Below, one piece after another: positions 30,855 through 43,440 of a stretch of DNA of 64,000 bases. The DNA comes from Sinohyriopsis cumingii. Its lineage: Eukaryota; Mollusca; Bivalvia; Unionida; Unionidae. A program made the position numbers and the translations under genes. The stretch is from the NCBI GenBank assembly GCA_028554795.2, contig CM068835.1, positions 62,335,719 through 62,399,718 of the forward strand, written 5' to 3'. How positions within the stretch are numbered: position 1 is the first letter of the stretch; each line of letters opens with the position of its first letter. Below the pieces are notes generated by a model. That model was not told the DNA's origin. It did not search any database and saw nothing but the letters and a program-made list of their open reading frames with translations.

Positions 30855-32740
30855 CATTATTAGATTTATCCAAGATGTTGATTTAAGCCCAAAACCAAGT
30901 TTTATATAAACAAATTGATCAGAACTATGGACTCCAAAGTAGCTAATTTCTTACTGTTGAAAGACAGAAGGGATGTGAAATAAATAACACACTCTGGACC
31001 ATTACATAAACCCACTTAGCCTTTTGACCAGTTGAGATAAAATAGCAACAATAATGTTAATTCAGATTGATAAATTATGTTTTCTCACATTACCTCTAGC
31101 CCTTTTCAACATGGATGGTATTTTTCTTCCACATATGTCAGCTCTTAATTAGTGGCCCTTTTCCATCATGAATGTTGTAGGTGAAACTCTCAGAATTAGG
31201 CTTTTTAATTTGTATCTGAAAAAGAAAAAAATTATTGGTCTGCATATATCAATGTCACCTTTTCTGTATTAAATTAAAATACCATATGTGTGTGTGTGTG
31301 TGTGTGTGTTCATTTTAGAATTTAAGCATACTTGTCTCCATGTGTTTATTTTACAATTGATGATGATAACACATAACTGGTTCAATTGATAAAATGTTAT
31401 TTCTGACTTCTTACAACTGCTCATTATATCTGAATTTACATTCAATGTTTGTTTTAATTAACATATTTTGGATAATGGGCAAATTATTTATTTTGTAGTT
31501 TATCATTATATCATTTATCAGTAATTTATCATTCAAATATTTAAAATATAGTACCATTATACTGACTTCATATTCTATATGATATCCCAGCAATACATGT
31601 TAAGCAGATAAGTGCAAATAAAAATGTTTAGAATGTAAAAGCTACTCCAAGCTCAAAGAAGATCTGCAAAAGATGATCTCCAACATATTACCAAACAAAA
31701 AGCGAAGTTAACGCAGTTACCTTTTTTATGATGTTTCAAACACCAACGGTACTGTACAGCTACGTCTTCTGAGTTTTACCGTCATCTTGTCTTTCAAACC
31801 AGAATTAATTTCTTGAGCTCTTACAAAATGAAGAAAATTTTAAATACTATAATTTAAGCAGCTTCTTTACATGACATAAGATAAATTATGGCACAGTGTT
31901 GTCTTTCAGCACGACGCAACTTCACATTTGGACGGCGTGCTGTGTGGGCATCCCTGACACAGCAACTGACATGAATCCTTTATTAGCAGACAATAATTCG
32001 GAATAAATCCTCCGCAAATCTAACATTCTCGATTTTTCATAGTTCCACTTTTTCACTGTTGCATTTGTTTGATTGTGCTCATGAAGTTCAATGAATCAAG
32101 TTCATCTGCTGTCTGAAATCCCGGTTCAGTTGGTATTTTCTTCCGCGCATGATGCCGTGTAAATACAAGTTACGGTCGACATTCAAAGTGGTTTAGGTTA
32201 ATTTATTATTTTCCTTTATTAAGGTCATTTGCAGAAAGTGTTTCGCTAGGATGAGATAATTTAAAAAAAAATATATCAAAAATAAAACTTTCTTTTCCAA
32301 CGCTAATACTGGATATATTTCAATTTGTGATTGATACTATAAATAAATATTTAAAAAAACATTTTAGCCCGTGGCTTCGGCGCGCCACTCGTTTTTGTGG
32401 GTTTTTTAAAATGTTGTTGGTGTTGTTTTGGTTTTTGTGTGTGTGTATCACACTAAGAAACATACCAGGTATTAGGCCTAACGTAGGAAAAGAAATTATC
32501 CTCTATTTGTTACTATTCTTACTGTAAAATGACGCAAAAGTGATCAAATTGCTATTAAGATTTTGTTTTATATAACACTTACCGCTCGTTTTCCTCGAGA
32601 TAAAGCAGCCACTTCAAAATGATTATAAAATCTGTGACAGATGAAGAATGTGGTTTAAATAATTCGTAATCGCCTGCCTTAAATACTGTAGGGATTTGCT
32701 AATGTATTTCATGGCCCTCGTTTGAATAGATAACAACGAT
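30855..32740. other. non-coding stretch, no gene seen
   Basis: AT-rich sequence, with a (GT)n microsatellite at about 31288-31309. No exon-like segment is recognised. Confidence 0.45.
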
Positions 32741-32744
32741 CATG

Positions 32745-33045
32745 TATATCGACCAAAATTTGTATATTCCTGCCCACGATCATGTATTTTGTATTAAACC
32801 GTATATTACACGAGCGCTCTGTGGCGAACTCGGGGGGGGGGGGAGGTTTATTATACCCGCTATATCAGTTGAGAAATATATTGAACTGATCAGGCCCCAA
32901 TACTCTCGCTCTGACAAACATTAAAATAATTATATGCAGAATATCGGTATGTCTCCCTCTTGCCGAAAATGTCAGCACCATATATATTTTGCAAGTAATG
33001 TAATGGGTATAGTAACACACACACGCACACACAAACACACTTTTT
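32745..33045 (+). mobile_element. LINE 5'-region-like fragment
   Basis: The segment 'ATTCCTGCCCAC.ATCATGTA...GTATATTAC.CGAGCGCTCT' matches, in opposite orientation, about 37930-38010, which lies at the 5' side of the long minus-strand LINE. It abuts the 3' end of that LINE here, so the two ends of the same family are joined head to tail. Confidence 0.4.
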
Positions 33046-33049
33046 TTTG

Positions 33050-36000
33050 GGGGGGGGGGGCGCCGGAAATATGCCCCCCCCCTTTCCAAAAAATTAAAAA
33101 GTATTTTATGTTTGTGTCTTTCCCCCTCAGATGTGTTGTATGTTTTATTTAAAACAAAATTTTATATAAAAAAATTTAGTTTGTAGATATTTTGATGGGG
33201 TATTTATGTTTCCATAGTGTTATCTAAAGGGTTGTTCGTCCGAGTCTGGTTTCCCTCACCTTGCTCGAAGTTCCTTCCCTTGAAATATTTTGTGACCTTT
33301 GCTATATGTCGCCTAGGTCTCAGTGTTTGCTATATGTAATGGTGCTATATTGTATGTATGCTATATTTTCTTTATGTTTGAGACAGCAAGTATAGATCAA
33401 CTATCTTTCCCAGTTGTATTTCTTCCTTTATGATGTTATATTGTATCTTTTAATTTGTTTTATGGTTTTCTAATTTTGACGATGGAATGGTGTACTATTT
33501 AGATTTTGTTTAAAAAAAAAATAATTTCTCATTTTATTATTCGAGTGATAATATGATCGTTCCTCATAATAGGTTTTAAAGATGTTGATAGGTAGGTTAC
33601 GCTCGATCCAAGGTTCACGCTTCTTTATTCTTTATGTGTTTCTCCTGGGTCGCGTTAGGCTTCCTTCGTTTAGTTTATCTGATTATGCTTTATTGAAAGA
33701 TCCAAACGTATATATGAGACCACATTATTGTGCAGTGGTCAACCACGCAGTGCGGGAGCTGTATGGATTTTAAGATATAGAAGTTAGTAGGGTTTTAAAC
33801 TAAGTGTTATACAGTATGTATTTGTGTCTCTGTTTTGTCTGTTTATGTTCTACATGGCGTGTTTTCAAAGACTTTTGATGGGCCTGTCCACTTCGCTTAG
33901 CGCCATGTGACTTAGCCCCATGATGTCATCGCTATTTACTTCCCCCTTATATTTTCCCTGTATCCCTTACTATATATGTCTTTAGAATTTTTTTTTCATA
34001 GAAAGAAAAAAAAAATAAATTACAAAATTCTTTTATTGTTTTCTTTCTTCCTTTCTTCCCTTTTCTCTTTTAAAGAAAAAGTTATATGGGTTTCTTTGAA
34101 ATATTTGAAATATAATTTGAAATTTTCTTTAAAATATGGCTGTTGTGGGGTGCGAGGAGGGGGTATGGGTATGGCATCAGCTCGCAATTGCGCTACGCGA
34201 CCCTTCGGTCTGTCATACCTATTCCTCTCTCTCCCAATTCCAACATAAATTGCGTTATATCAGCCTGACGGTAAGTATCTGTTCGTCGTAAGACGTACTG
34301 AGTTCGTATTGTGGTTAATATTCTTATTTTTACTGCGTATCCTATTTAAAAATCTTTATCACCTGTTCACAGGATATCATCGTAGTTACTATATAGTCTA
34401 TACATTTTTAGAACGATTTTGTTTTCGTAGTCTACATCTATGAATAAAATGTTATTTTTGTTATACTTATATATTTTTTGCAAATTTCCATTATTAACTT
34501 TATCCTATTATGTTTAGTTTTTTCACATTGGGCAATCGTATGTAGTTTGGTGAAGTTCGCTGTTTTACATAAAGGGCATTTCGGCATTATCCTGAGCATA
34601 CGACGTTTGATTGCTTCTTCGTCTGTTAGCCAGGTGTTGTGCAGGTATTTAAAAAATTATACTTTGTGTTTGACAGATCTTATTTTCACCAATTTTTCCA
34701 AGTGTTTGTCCAATTTACCCCCCAGTTGTCCTGCTCTAATCTACATTTTATATTTTTGGTTACCTCCTCTCTAATCCAAGCGTCACTTTTACTTATTTCT
34801 ATTTTCCATAAATCTGTTTTGTCTCTATATTTTAAAATTAGTTCTCTTATATATTTAAATTTGCGTGGCACTTCAATTTTTTATATTAATTTGTTATTTT
34901 TGTATATCTCTGGTCGGTTTCTCAAGGTGAAGCTGAACCAGTAGATGTACAGTGCTTCCCACGCTGTAGCCGGGTCTGATTGCAATTTTTTAATCTATTG
35001 ATTATGTTAGTTAATTATAGTAGTAGGGGGCTCGGCAACCCCAAGCCCCCTTTACTTTTGGCCCTATATAATGTATCTTTTTTTACATAATGCATTTTAT
35101 GATTCCATATATAATCTATTATTTCCTTGTCTGTTTTGTTTAAAATAGTATTATCCGTATATATGGATTTAATTATGTAGTTAATATTTGAGTATAAATA
35201 AGTCTTGGCCACTTGGGCCCGCTCCATGATACGTAATGGCGCCATGGCCAGATTTTCATATTTTCTCTTATTTTGTTGATAATATGTTCATAGTTTTCTA
35301 CAGCTTCTTTTCTTTTTTACCAAAGTAAACCCTTAGAGCCTTTACCGTGTCTCTCAGTAGGTGTGTGTGTGTGTGTGTTGGGGGGGGGGGGGGCAATCCA
35401 GGGTGGTTGCCCCTCCAGTTAACTATTTTTAAGATTTCGTGCTTGTTGTGGTTTATTTTGGAACCCGACGCTTTACCAAATTTTTCAAATTCTTCTACTA
35501 GATGCATATAGCATTTCCCCTCTCTTATAAAGTTGGTGCAATCATATGCATGTTAGAGCATTTTTTATTCTTTTTTAGGTTTGGTATTTGTATGCCTTGC
35601 ATTCAGGGGCGGATTAAGGCTCACTGGTGCCCTAAGCACTGACAAATCTTGGTGACCCCCTCCTTTCAACGTACACCTGGGAAGATAACCCTAGGGTGTA
35701 CCATGATCAAGAAACAGAACATTATGATCAATTGGCACTAGTTTTATCAATTTGTTTTTACAAATCTTCATTCGCTTTTTTTTTTCTTTTCACCCTTTTC
35801 TCAACTTTGTGGTGCCTCCTTTGGCCCTGGTGCCCTAAGCAAGTGCTTAGTCTGCCTAATGGTTAATACGCCCCTGCTTGTATTTCTGGGTTGTTTCTTA
35901 TCGTGTGACTTAGGATTTCTATTGCCATTACGTATTGTAGCATTGATAGTGGACATCCTTGTCTCACTGATCGTTTTATTTCAAATTATTTCGTGCATTT

Positions 36001-37960
36001 CCCGTTTAATTGTACACATGAAATTATCCCAGTTTGTAGGATTTTGGTCCATTTCAGAAACTGGGTCTGAAACCAAATTTTTTAAAAACATTCTTTATAT
36101 AGTTTTGTTCAAATCGGTCGAAAGCTTTCTCCTGGTCGAAGAGTACCATAACACTCATCATACATGTTTCATTTATGTAGTTAATTATAGTTTTAATGTT
36201 TAAAATTTTGTTTTGTATATCCCTCCCCCACAAGTTTGATTTACAATAATTATTTTGTTTATCCTACCCGTTACTCTATTTGTTAAAATACTACTTAAAA
36301 TCTTATAGTCCGTGTTTAAAAGTGATATGGGCCTCCAGTTTTTAATCTCGTCTCTATCCCCTTTCCCTTTGTATATAAGTGTGATAACTCCCTCCCTCAT
36401 AGATTTAGTCATTTTATTTTTACTTAAAAATATATTGTTATACAAAGCGTTTAAGATCGGGGTCAGTTCACCGTGGAACTTTTGATAGAATTCCACGGTG
36501 AGTCCATCGTTCCCTGGCGATTGTTGTGAGTGTAGATACACTTTTTGTGATTTCTTCATCTGAGATGACGTCATCACATTGGTCTCTATGTTCTGTTGAT
36601 GTCATCTCACAGTCGACATTTTTTAAGTAGCTGTCGATTGTGCTGAAGTATATGTTCTGTGTGGTGTATAGTTCTTTATAATATTGGGAAATATTATTTA
36701 GGATATCTTCTTTTACAGTATGGGTTACATTGTTTATTTTGATTTTGTTTAACATTGTATCACCCCCTTTTCTAAATTCTTCTCGTTTATATAAGTTTTT
36801 TGCCTTGTTGTAGATCTCTATAAATTTTCCCGCCCTTATTATTCCCCCCTGATTTTCGTCTTCTTCAACGATTATAATTTTGTCTGTCAATCGTTTTTTT
36901 TCTCCATCGTCGTTTGTTGTTTTGCTTAGTTCAAATTTGAGTTCGTGTTTGTCTTTTTTCTGTTTTTCCGCCCTCTATTTGAGTACTGAATATATATTCT
37001 TTTCATTATGTTTTTCAAAAACATCCCAATCAATTATTATATTAATATTTTCTTCATTTTTGAAGGTTTCAATTTCTTTTTTTATTTTATTATTTGGCCC
37101 ATATTTTTCTATTATTTTTTTTTTATTTTTAGGTCAATAGTGAACATGAAATGGTCTGATAGTTTTTGGTTGGTTATTGCAACATTAATATATATTAATG
37201 GATCATAAAAATTCCCGTAAAATTTATAAAACCTGCTAGACTGGTTTTATTTATAGTTAAAGGTAAATTCTCTTCTTAAAATGTTCAGTTTTCTATGAAT
37301 GTCATGTAAATTGTGTTTATTTAATAAATTTACCATTTCAGTTCGGTATATTTTGTCACTTGTTAGGTCAGCCGTTCTGTCAATTTCGTCCCCTACCCAG
37401 TTGAAATCTTCCCCTATGATTAGATTTTCCATCGAATATTGTTGTAGGTAGGTATGTAAGTTTTCTTTAAAATTAGTTTCTTATTTTTATTAGCTGGCAT
37501 GTACACATTTATAATATGGCAATTCAACATTTTAACATGTAGCAACCGTCCCTTAAAAAAATTCCCCCACCTCAAACCTTTACTAGCTTACTGCCTGTTT
37601 TATTAAAAAATATTATTGTTGCAACCCACTCTAATATCATTGTTTGTAAAATTGTTGCATATCTTTATTGCGTTAAGTTTGTCTTCTACTAAAATTTTGA
37701 ATTCTGGCTTAATTCCAATGTGTGTTTCTTGTATCATTATTATCTCAAAGTTTGTTTCTTTGGCTATTTTGTCTGCTTTCGCTTTGTATATCCCCTTGCT
37801 GTTGATAGTAGCGATCCGGAAGTTTGTTTCTTCCATTTTTGCTTTACTCCCAGGTGCCGCATCACTTTTAAATATAATTTAATTGTATATATTTCAGTTA
37901 AAGTTATTATATTTACACACACACCAGCACGCTCGACAAAGAGCGCTTGAGTAATATACA
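33050..37960 (-). mobile_element. nearly full-length decayed LINE (Tx1/L1-like)
   Basis: In order on the minus strand: AP endonuclease start 'MEETNFRIATINSKGI..IIMIQETHIG' (37836-37700) and 'LIIGEDFNWVGDEID' (about 37430); a Lys/Glu-rich linker (36890-36600); RT core 'SPGNDGLTVEFYQKFH' and 'SMREGVITLIYKGKGD..IKNWRPISLLNTDYKIL' (36535-36290); later 'KGGLGLPSPLLL' (about 35050) and 'KFKYIRELILKYRDKTDLW' (about 34860). Many frameshifts and stops break it. The catalytic YADD region cannot be read clearly because a MITE lies at 35604-35876. The 3' end contains G/C runs near 33.05 kb shared with about 45.96 and 48.42 kb. Confidence 0.75.
35604..35876. mobile_element. 273-bp hAT-like MITE nested in the LINE
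   Basis: The left end CAGGGGCGGATTAA and the right end TTAATACGCCCCTG form an inverted pair, extended by 'GTGCCCTAAGCAC'-like inner repeats. The 8-bp flanks CTTGCATT and CTTGTATT differ by one base. The insertion separates LINE RT pieces, so it is younger than the LINE. Confidence 0.85.
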
Positions 37961-38099
37961 GTTTGATACATCCTACATGGTAGTGGGCAGGAATATATAT
38001 ATAGGTCGCTATCCTTCTGGACCGAAGTAGTAATATTGTTCCAATGTTACCACTCGACGTCCTCGATTTGTGCTTCATCGTATTTGCAGTCTATACACT

Positions 38100-38178
38100 T
38101 AAAGTTACAATGGAAAAGTGTACATGAACATATTTATACCATAGACAGAGCCTTGAAGTACTACTTATTTCGGTTTAG

Positions 38179-38227
<49 letters not shown>

Positions 38228-38560
38228 ATAAAAATAAAATAAAAACCCGGCTTGTGATAGTTCATTTCGATACATTTGCACAAGAGCATCTGACGTTCAT
38301 TTTGATGTCAATATTATTTATATCGACTAAGTGCGATTTGTTTTCAAAGTTACTTTATTGCTGGTAGTGCTTCTGTTTTCAAGTTCGATATATAATAAAA
38401 CCATGGAGCAGTAGTAATAAAACAAATCATGAACAGCAACCATCATCATCATCATCGGGATTATTATTATCGTATATGTTGGTCACAGCTATGATCATTA
38501 ATAAAAAGCGGTTGAAATATGAACAAGATTCCATCTCTTTAAATAGCAAATACCCTAGTA
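38100..38560. other. non-coding, A-rich
   Basis: A long A-run (about 38189-38225) and a short (ATC)n. No gene seen. Confidence 0.5.
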
Positions 38561-38564
38561 AAGT

Positions 38565-38885
38565 GTGTGTGTGTGTAATTTTTTACGTAGCTTTAAAAAA
38601 ATGCAATCATATCGCTACCATGTCTGCATTGTGACAGTTTATAATGATGTGTAGCAATGTGGCATCATGCCACAAACATACAGCATTTTGTCCCACCCAA
38701 TCCCATTATCCTGACACCTGTCCGACCAATCCGAACACTAACCTCTTAATGATGGGCGCCAAAAGAGGCAGCTGCTAGTGCCATTTGTACAAGTCTTTAG
38801 TATGATTCGGCCGGGGTTTAAATCCGCGACCTCTCGCATCCAAGGCGGACGCTCTGTAGAGACACTGCACCACCGGAGCGATCGC
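38565..38885 (-). mobile_element. tRNA-derived SINE (same family as 2833-3149)
   Basis: The minus strand starts with a degenerate tRNA head ('GGAGGTGCAGTGTC', 'GCGTCCGCC', B-box-like 'GGATTTAAACCCC') and then the shared body 'CATTAAGAGGTTAGTGTTCGG', ending in (AC)n. It is the left part of a block duplicated near 51.46 kb. Confidence 0.8.
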
Positions 38886-39328
38886 TTAACAAAGAATGTA
38901 CGATATTGGTTCCTGTTGTTCTTGACAACTCGACCTGGAGACCTACCTGAGGGAAAATGAAGGCGCATTATAAGGTTATAATATACGAATCCAGAATTTT
39001 TTTGATAATTATAATTTTCAAGAAAGTTAGTGCCTGTTAGAATTTGACAAAGTGTGCTTGCAGTAGCGTACTAAGGGGAGGGGGAGTTTACAACATACTT
39101 CGATGCTGACACTACTGATTTCAAGCATAAAATTAAAGCTAAACAACAGCATAACATGTTAATATATTTTATTAAGTACGTCTTCATTTGTCTTACCGTG
39201 CGCCAAATGCCTTCCTACACGAACATGTTCCACATAGGTAAATAAGTTGTACCAATCGTAAACGACCACCGATTTCGACATATTTGATATCAATTTATAG
39301 GTTTCTCATCAGTTTAAATCGATCTATG

Positions 39329-39367
<39 letters not shown>

Positions 39368-41060
39368 AAAAAAATATGGCGAAAATGAATAATAAAAAGT
39401 TGCTATTTGTGACTCATTGTCGCTTGCGACTTTACCGATCTTCGTATCCTTGATGCTTCCATCCTTGCCGTTTAGGATGGTAGCACATAATTGGATGCTA
39501 ATACTATAGATTTGAAGCATATAATTAAAGCTGTATAACAGTAAATAATATGTGTATGTATCTTATTAAGTAAGTCTTCATATATATGTTCGTGCGCCCA
39601 ATGCCTTCCTATACGAACGGTTTCGATATAAACGAATAAGTTATACCAATAGTAAACAAACACCAATTTTGACAAATTTCATATTATTATATAGGTTTCT
39701 CAACAGTCTAACTCTATCTGTGCCAATAGACATGTGTTAACATGCAAAATACAAAAAAGTGTACTTTTTACTGAATATTGGGTTCGACTTTACTGATCTT
39801 CATATCCTTGCTACGTTCATACAGCGTTCCCGTTCTGCGATGGTCGCACATACTTCCATGCTAATACTATAGATCTGAAGCATAGAATTAAAGCTGTACA
39901 TAATTATAAAATATGTGTATGTATCTTATTAAGCACGTCTTTATCTGCCTTTCCGTGTGCCTACATCTGACCTATACGAACGTTTTCCATATGGGCGAAT
40001 AAGTCATACCAATCGCAAACAAAGAACGATTTTAATACGTTTGATATCAGTTGACAAGTTTTTCATGAGTCTAAATAGATCTGTGCCAATATAAATGGGT
40101 GAAAATGCAAAATAGAAAAGTTAATATTTTTCACTCAGTATCGCTTGCAACGTTACCGATCATCGATTCCTTGCTACGTCCATCTGCCATTCCCGTTTTG
40201 CGATCGTATCACATTTTTACGATGCTAATTCTATAAATCTGAAACATATAATAAAAGCTGCACAACGGTAAATAATATGTGTGTATGCATCTTATGAAGT
40301 ACGTCTTGATTTGTACGTCCTTGCGTTTATTGCCTTCCTAACCAAATATTTTCCATATAGGTGAATAAGTCATACCAATCGCAAACAACCAGCGATGTTG
40401 ACAAGTTTGATATCAATTGATAGGTTTCTCATGAGACTAAGTCGATCTGCCAATAGACATGTGTGAAAATGCAAAATCAATCGTTTTGTTCTTTTTACTG
40501 AATATTGGATGCGACATTACCGATCTTCATATCCTTGGTACGTGAATCTACCATTGCCGTTTTGCGATCGTACCACTTATTTCGTTGCTAATACTATATA
40601 TTTGAAGCATGTAATTACAGCTGTACAACAGTAAATAATATGTGCATGTATCTTATTAAGTACGTCTTCATTTGTCTGTCCTTTCGCCCTCTCTTCCTAT
40701 ACGATCGTTTTCCATATAGGTGAATAAGTCATAACAATAGTAAATAAACCCGGATTTAGACAAATCTGATATCAGTTGATATTTTCTCATCAGTCTAAAT
40801 CGATTTGTGCCAACATAAATGTGCGAAAATGCAAAATAAAAAAGTTTATATTTTTGGCTCGGTATCGGTTGCGACTTTAACCATCTTCATATCCTTGATA
40901 CGTCCATCAACCATTGCCGTTTGCCACGGTACCACCTACTTCAATGTTAATAGTATAGATCTGAAGCATATAGGGAAAGCTATACAACAGTATATAATAT
41001 GTGTATGCATCTTATAAAGTACATCTTTATGTGTCTGTATGTCAGCTCAATGTCTTTCTC
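38690..41060. repeat. composite block A, paralogue of 51465-53490
   Basis: The SINE, the 'GGCGCATTATAAGGTTATAATATACGA' spacer, the 'TGCAGTAGCGTACTAAGGGGA' segment and the following tandem units occur in the same order and strand near 51465-53490. The first and last units of each array match each other best, which indicates copying of a whole block. Confidence 0.8.
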
Positions 41061-42060
41061 AATGTGCGTTGTCCATATAAGCAAATAAGTTACAACATTA
41101 GTAATTTTTTTAAAAACGCGATTTAGACGAATTTGATATCAATTGATAAGTTTCTCATCAATCTAAATTGATCTGTGAAATATATAAATGTGTGAAAATG
41201 CAAGTAAAAAAGTTGATATTTTTTACTCGGTGTCGCTTGCGATATTACGGATCATCAACGGATCATCATATTCTATATTCTACCTACGTGCCTCTACCCT
41301 TGCCGCTTTGAGATGGTACCATATAGTTCGATGATAATCATTTGAATGTTAGTGCTCCTAGATCTTTACAACACGAACGTTTATCTTAGAGTCGAATAAG
41401 TCATACCAATCGTAAGCACACAAAGATTTTGACAAATCTGGTATTATTTGATAGGTTTCTCATCAGTCTAAATTGATATATGCCTACAGAAATGTGTGAA
41501 AATGCAACCTAGAAAAGTTAATATATTTTACCCATTATCCTTTGCGACTTTACTATTACCAATCTTATATTCTTGTTACGTGCCTCTACCATTGATGTTT
41601 TGCGATGGTATCACATATCTCGATGCTGATACTAATGATATGAAGCATATACTTAAGCAATAAAACAGTAAAAGTTATGTGTATGTATCTTAAGTACATC
41701 TTCATTTCTCTGTCCGTGCGCCTATATCCTTGCAACATGATCGTTTTCTATAAGGCTAAATATGTCATGTTAATCGTAAAAAAACCCCCAAAGATTTGGA
41801 CATATTTGATATCCATTTATTGGTTTCTCATTAGTCTAAAACGACCCGTGTCAATATAAATGTGTGAAAATGCTACCTTGAAAGTTGCCTTTTTTGTCTC
41901 GGTATTGCTTGAGACTTACCGATCTTCATATCTTTTCCACCCGCTTCTACCCTTGCCGTTTTTTGATGGTTTGTATATAATCAAATAAGTCATGCCAATT
42001 GTAAAGAACCACCGATGTTAACACATTTGATATCAATTTATAGGTTTCTCATCCTCCAAA
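39090..42060 (+). repeat. tandem array, about 363-bp unit, 7-8 units
   Basis: Landmark GATGCTAATACTATAGAT begins near 39102, 39495, 39858, 40221, 40584, 40943 and (diverged) about 41620. Each unit also has 'TTCCATATAGGTGAATAAG', 'GATAGGTTTCTCATCAGTC' and 'TGCGACTTTACCGATCTTC'. No coding capacity; satellite-like. A (CA)n of about 34 bp lies in the first unit (39331-39364). Confidence 0.88.
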
Positions 42061-43230
42061 TCTTTCTGTTTTTAAGAAACGTTTTTCTAATTCAACTAAC
42101 GGGTCATCACGCTAAAATTATGCTACTGACAAATGTCATCTTAATATCCTACATACTAAACTTAGATAAGCAGGTAGTCTCCTGAATTCCGACCTTTACA
42201 TGGTGAATTTAGTTAACTCTTTCACGTGTGCATGTGCTTATGATAATGAAGAAGTTGAGCACTTTGTCTATTGCCCCTTACCTAATGCCAAAGATCCCAG
42301 CTCTTTCGCTCTACCTTTCAACACACTTCTTGGTTAAGTCTAGATTTATCATTGAAAAGTGACGTGACTACCCAGCTACAATAAGATGTCTTTCTGCTTG
42401 TGTGATGATCCGTTAGTTAAATTAGAGAAACGTTTCTTAAAAATAGAAAGATTTGGAGGATTTCGGATAGCATCAGGGAGAGAGTTCTAAAGACGAATCG
42501 TATATGGTAAAAGGTCGTGTGAAAATATAAAGTTTGGTAGAGATTGGTGTGATACTTTGAGAGTAACGTAGACGATAATTAGATGCCTCATATCTCTTTT
42601 GTGGAAGAAGTTCGCTTAAATAGTTAGGTACTTGAGTATTTATAATCGAATACATAATGCATAATCTCTTCCTTTTCCTTCGTTGTGCAAACCAAAGAGT
42701 TTCCGCATAAAGAGACTATCTAGAAGAATTAATGGGTATAGATCTGGAACGATCCGTGCATCTTCCATCTGATTTTCCCCCCTTTATTCTGATCTTTCCG
42801 AATCTTCAATAGAGCAATTATCCCAGACTCCAGAAGTATATTCTAAGGTTGGACTTATGAATAGTGTATATAATTTAGCCGAAGTCAACAATTAGTCTGT
42901 ATTTAGACGGTAGTGTTTTATCTCCTTTCTTATACATCGGTATGTCATACGCTAGCTTGCACTATGTTAGGAACACGCTGGCTGGGAGTGATTTATTTAA
43001 AAGTATTTGCAATGGAACATACATTTCTTCAACTATACTTGTACAAGTTTATTACTTATTGGATTGGTTCCAGCGGTTTTGTTTAGGTCAAGACTAGTTA
43101 TTACATCAATAATTTCTTGTTTATATATAATGATGGCAGAAATAAAAGTTTGATTTCTAACTTCAAAATGCGGTAACTGTTTATCATAATTTTTTAAACG
43201 TGTAACATATCAAACTTGCGAGTTCAACAG
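42055..43230. pseudogene. Jockey/CR1-like LINE RT C-terminal fragments in inverted orientation
   Basis: The plus strand from 42055 reads 'PPNLSVFKKRFSNSTNGSS' and later 'DNEEVEHFVYCPLPNA'. The minus strand from about 42655 to 42400 reads 'MYSIINTQVPNYLSELLPQ' and ends 'NPPNLSIFKKRFSNLTNGSS'. Both are typical non-LTR RT C-termini. The two shared ends make an inverted repeat of about 55 bp (42055-42110 against 42408-42465). Stops are frequent. Confidence 0.6.
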
Positions 43231-43364
43231 ATCGCACTTCTCCTGATCACTTTTTGCAAATTTAGATGATCATTTCGTACGTTTCAGTGGAAGTAATAGG
43301 TTCCATGTCTTTGTAGAATGTACTTGTTATCTCATTATTTTCCAATAAGGTCGAGGATTTGATC

Positions 43365-43440
43365 CGATGGCAGGGGTTGAACCTGCATCCTTTCGGTCGC
43401 AGGTCTGAGACGCTAACCACTGAGCCAATGTGGCTCCTCT
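43365..43440 (-). mobile_element. tRNA-like SINE head fragment
   Basis: The minus strand reads 'GGCTCAGTGGTTAGCGTCTC' (A box) and 'GGTTCAACCC' (B box) in a tRNA-length unit, but the acceptor arms do not pair convincingly. I treat it as a SINE fragment and not a tRNA gene. Confidence 0.5.

Noticed and set aside
33976..34248. 90-aa plus-strand ORF and similar frames at 34.4-35.0 and 36.9-37.9 kb
   Set aside because: They are antisense to the minus-strand LINE.
39090..42060. CRISPR array
   Set aside because: The repeats are about 363 bp in full tandem without unique spacers, in a eukaryotic genome.
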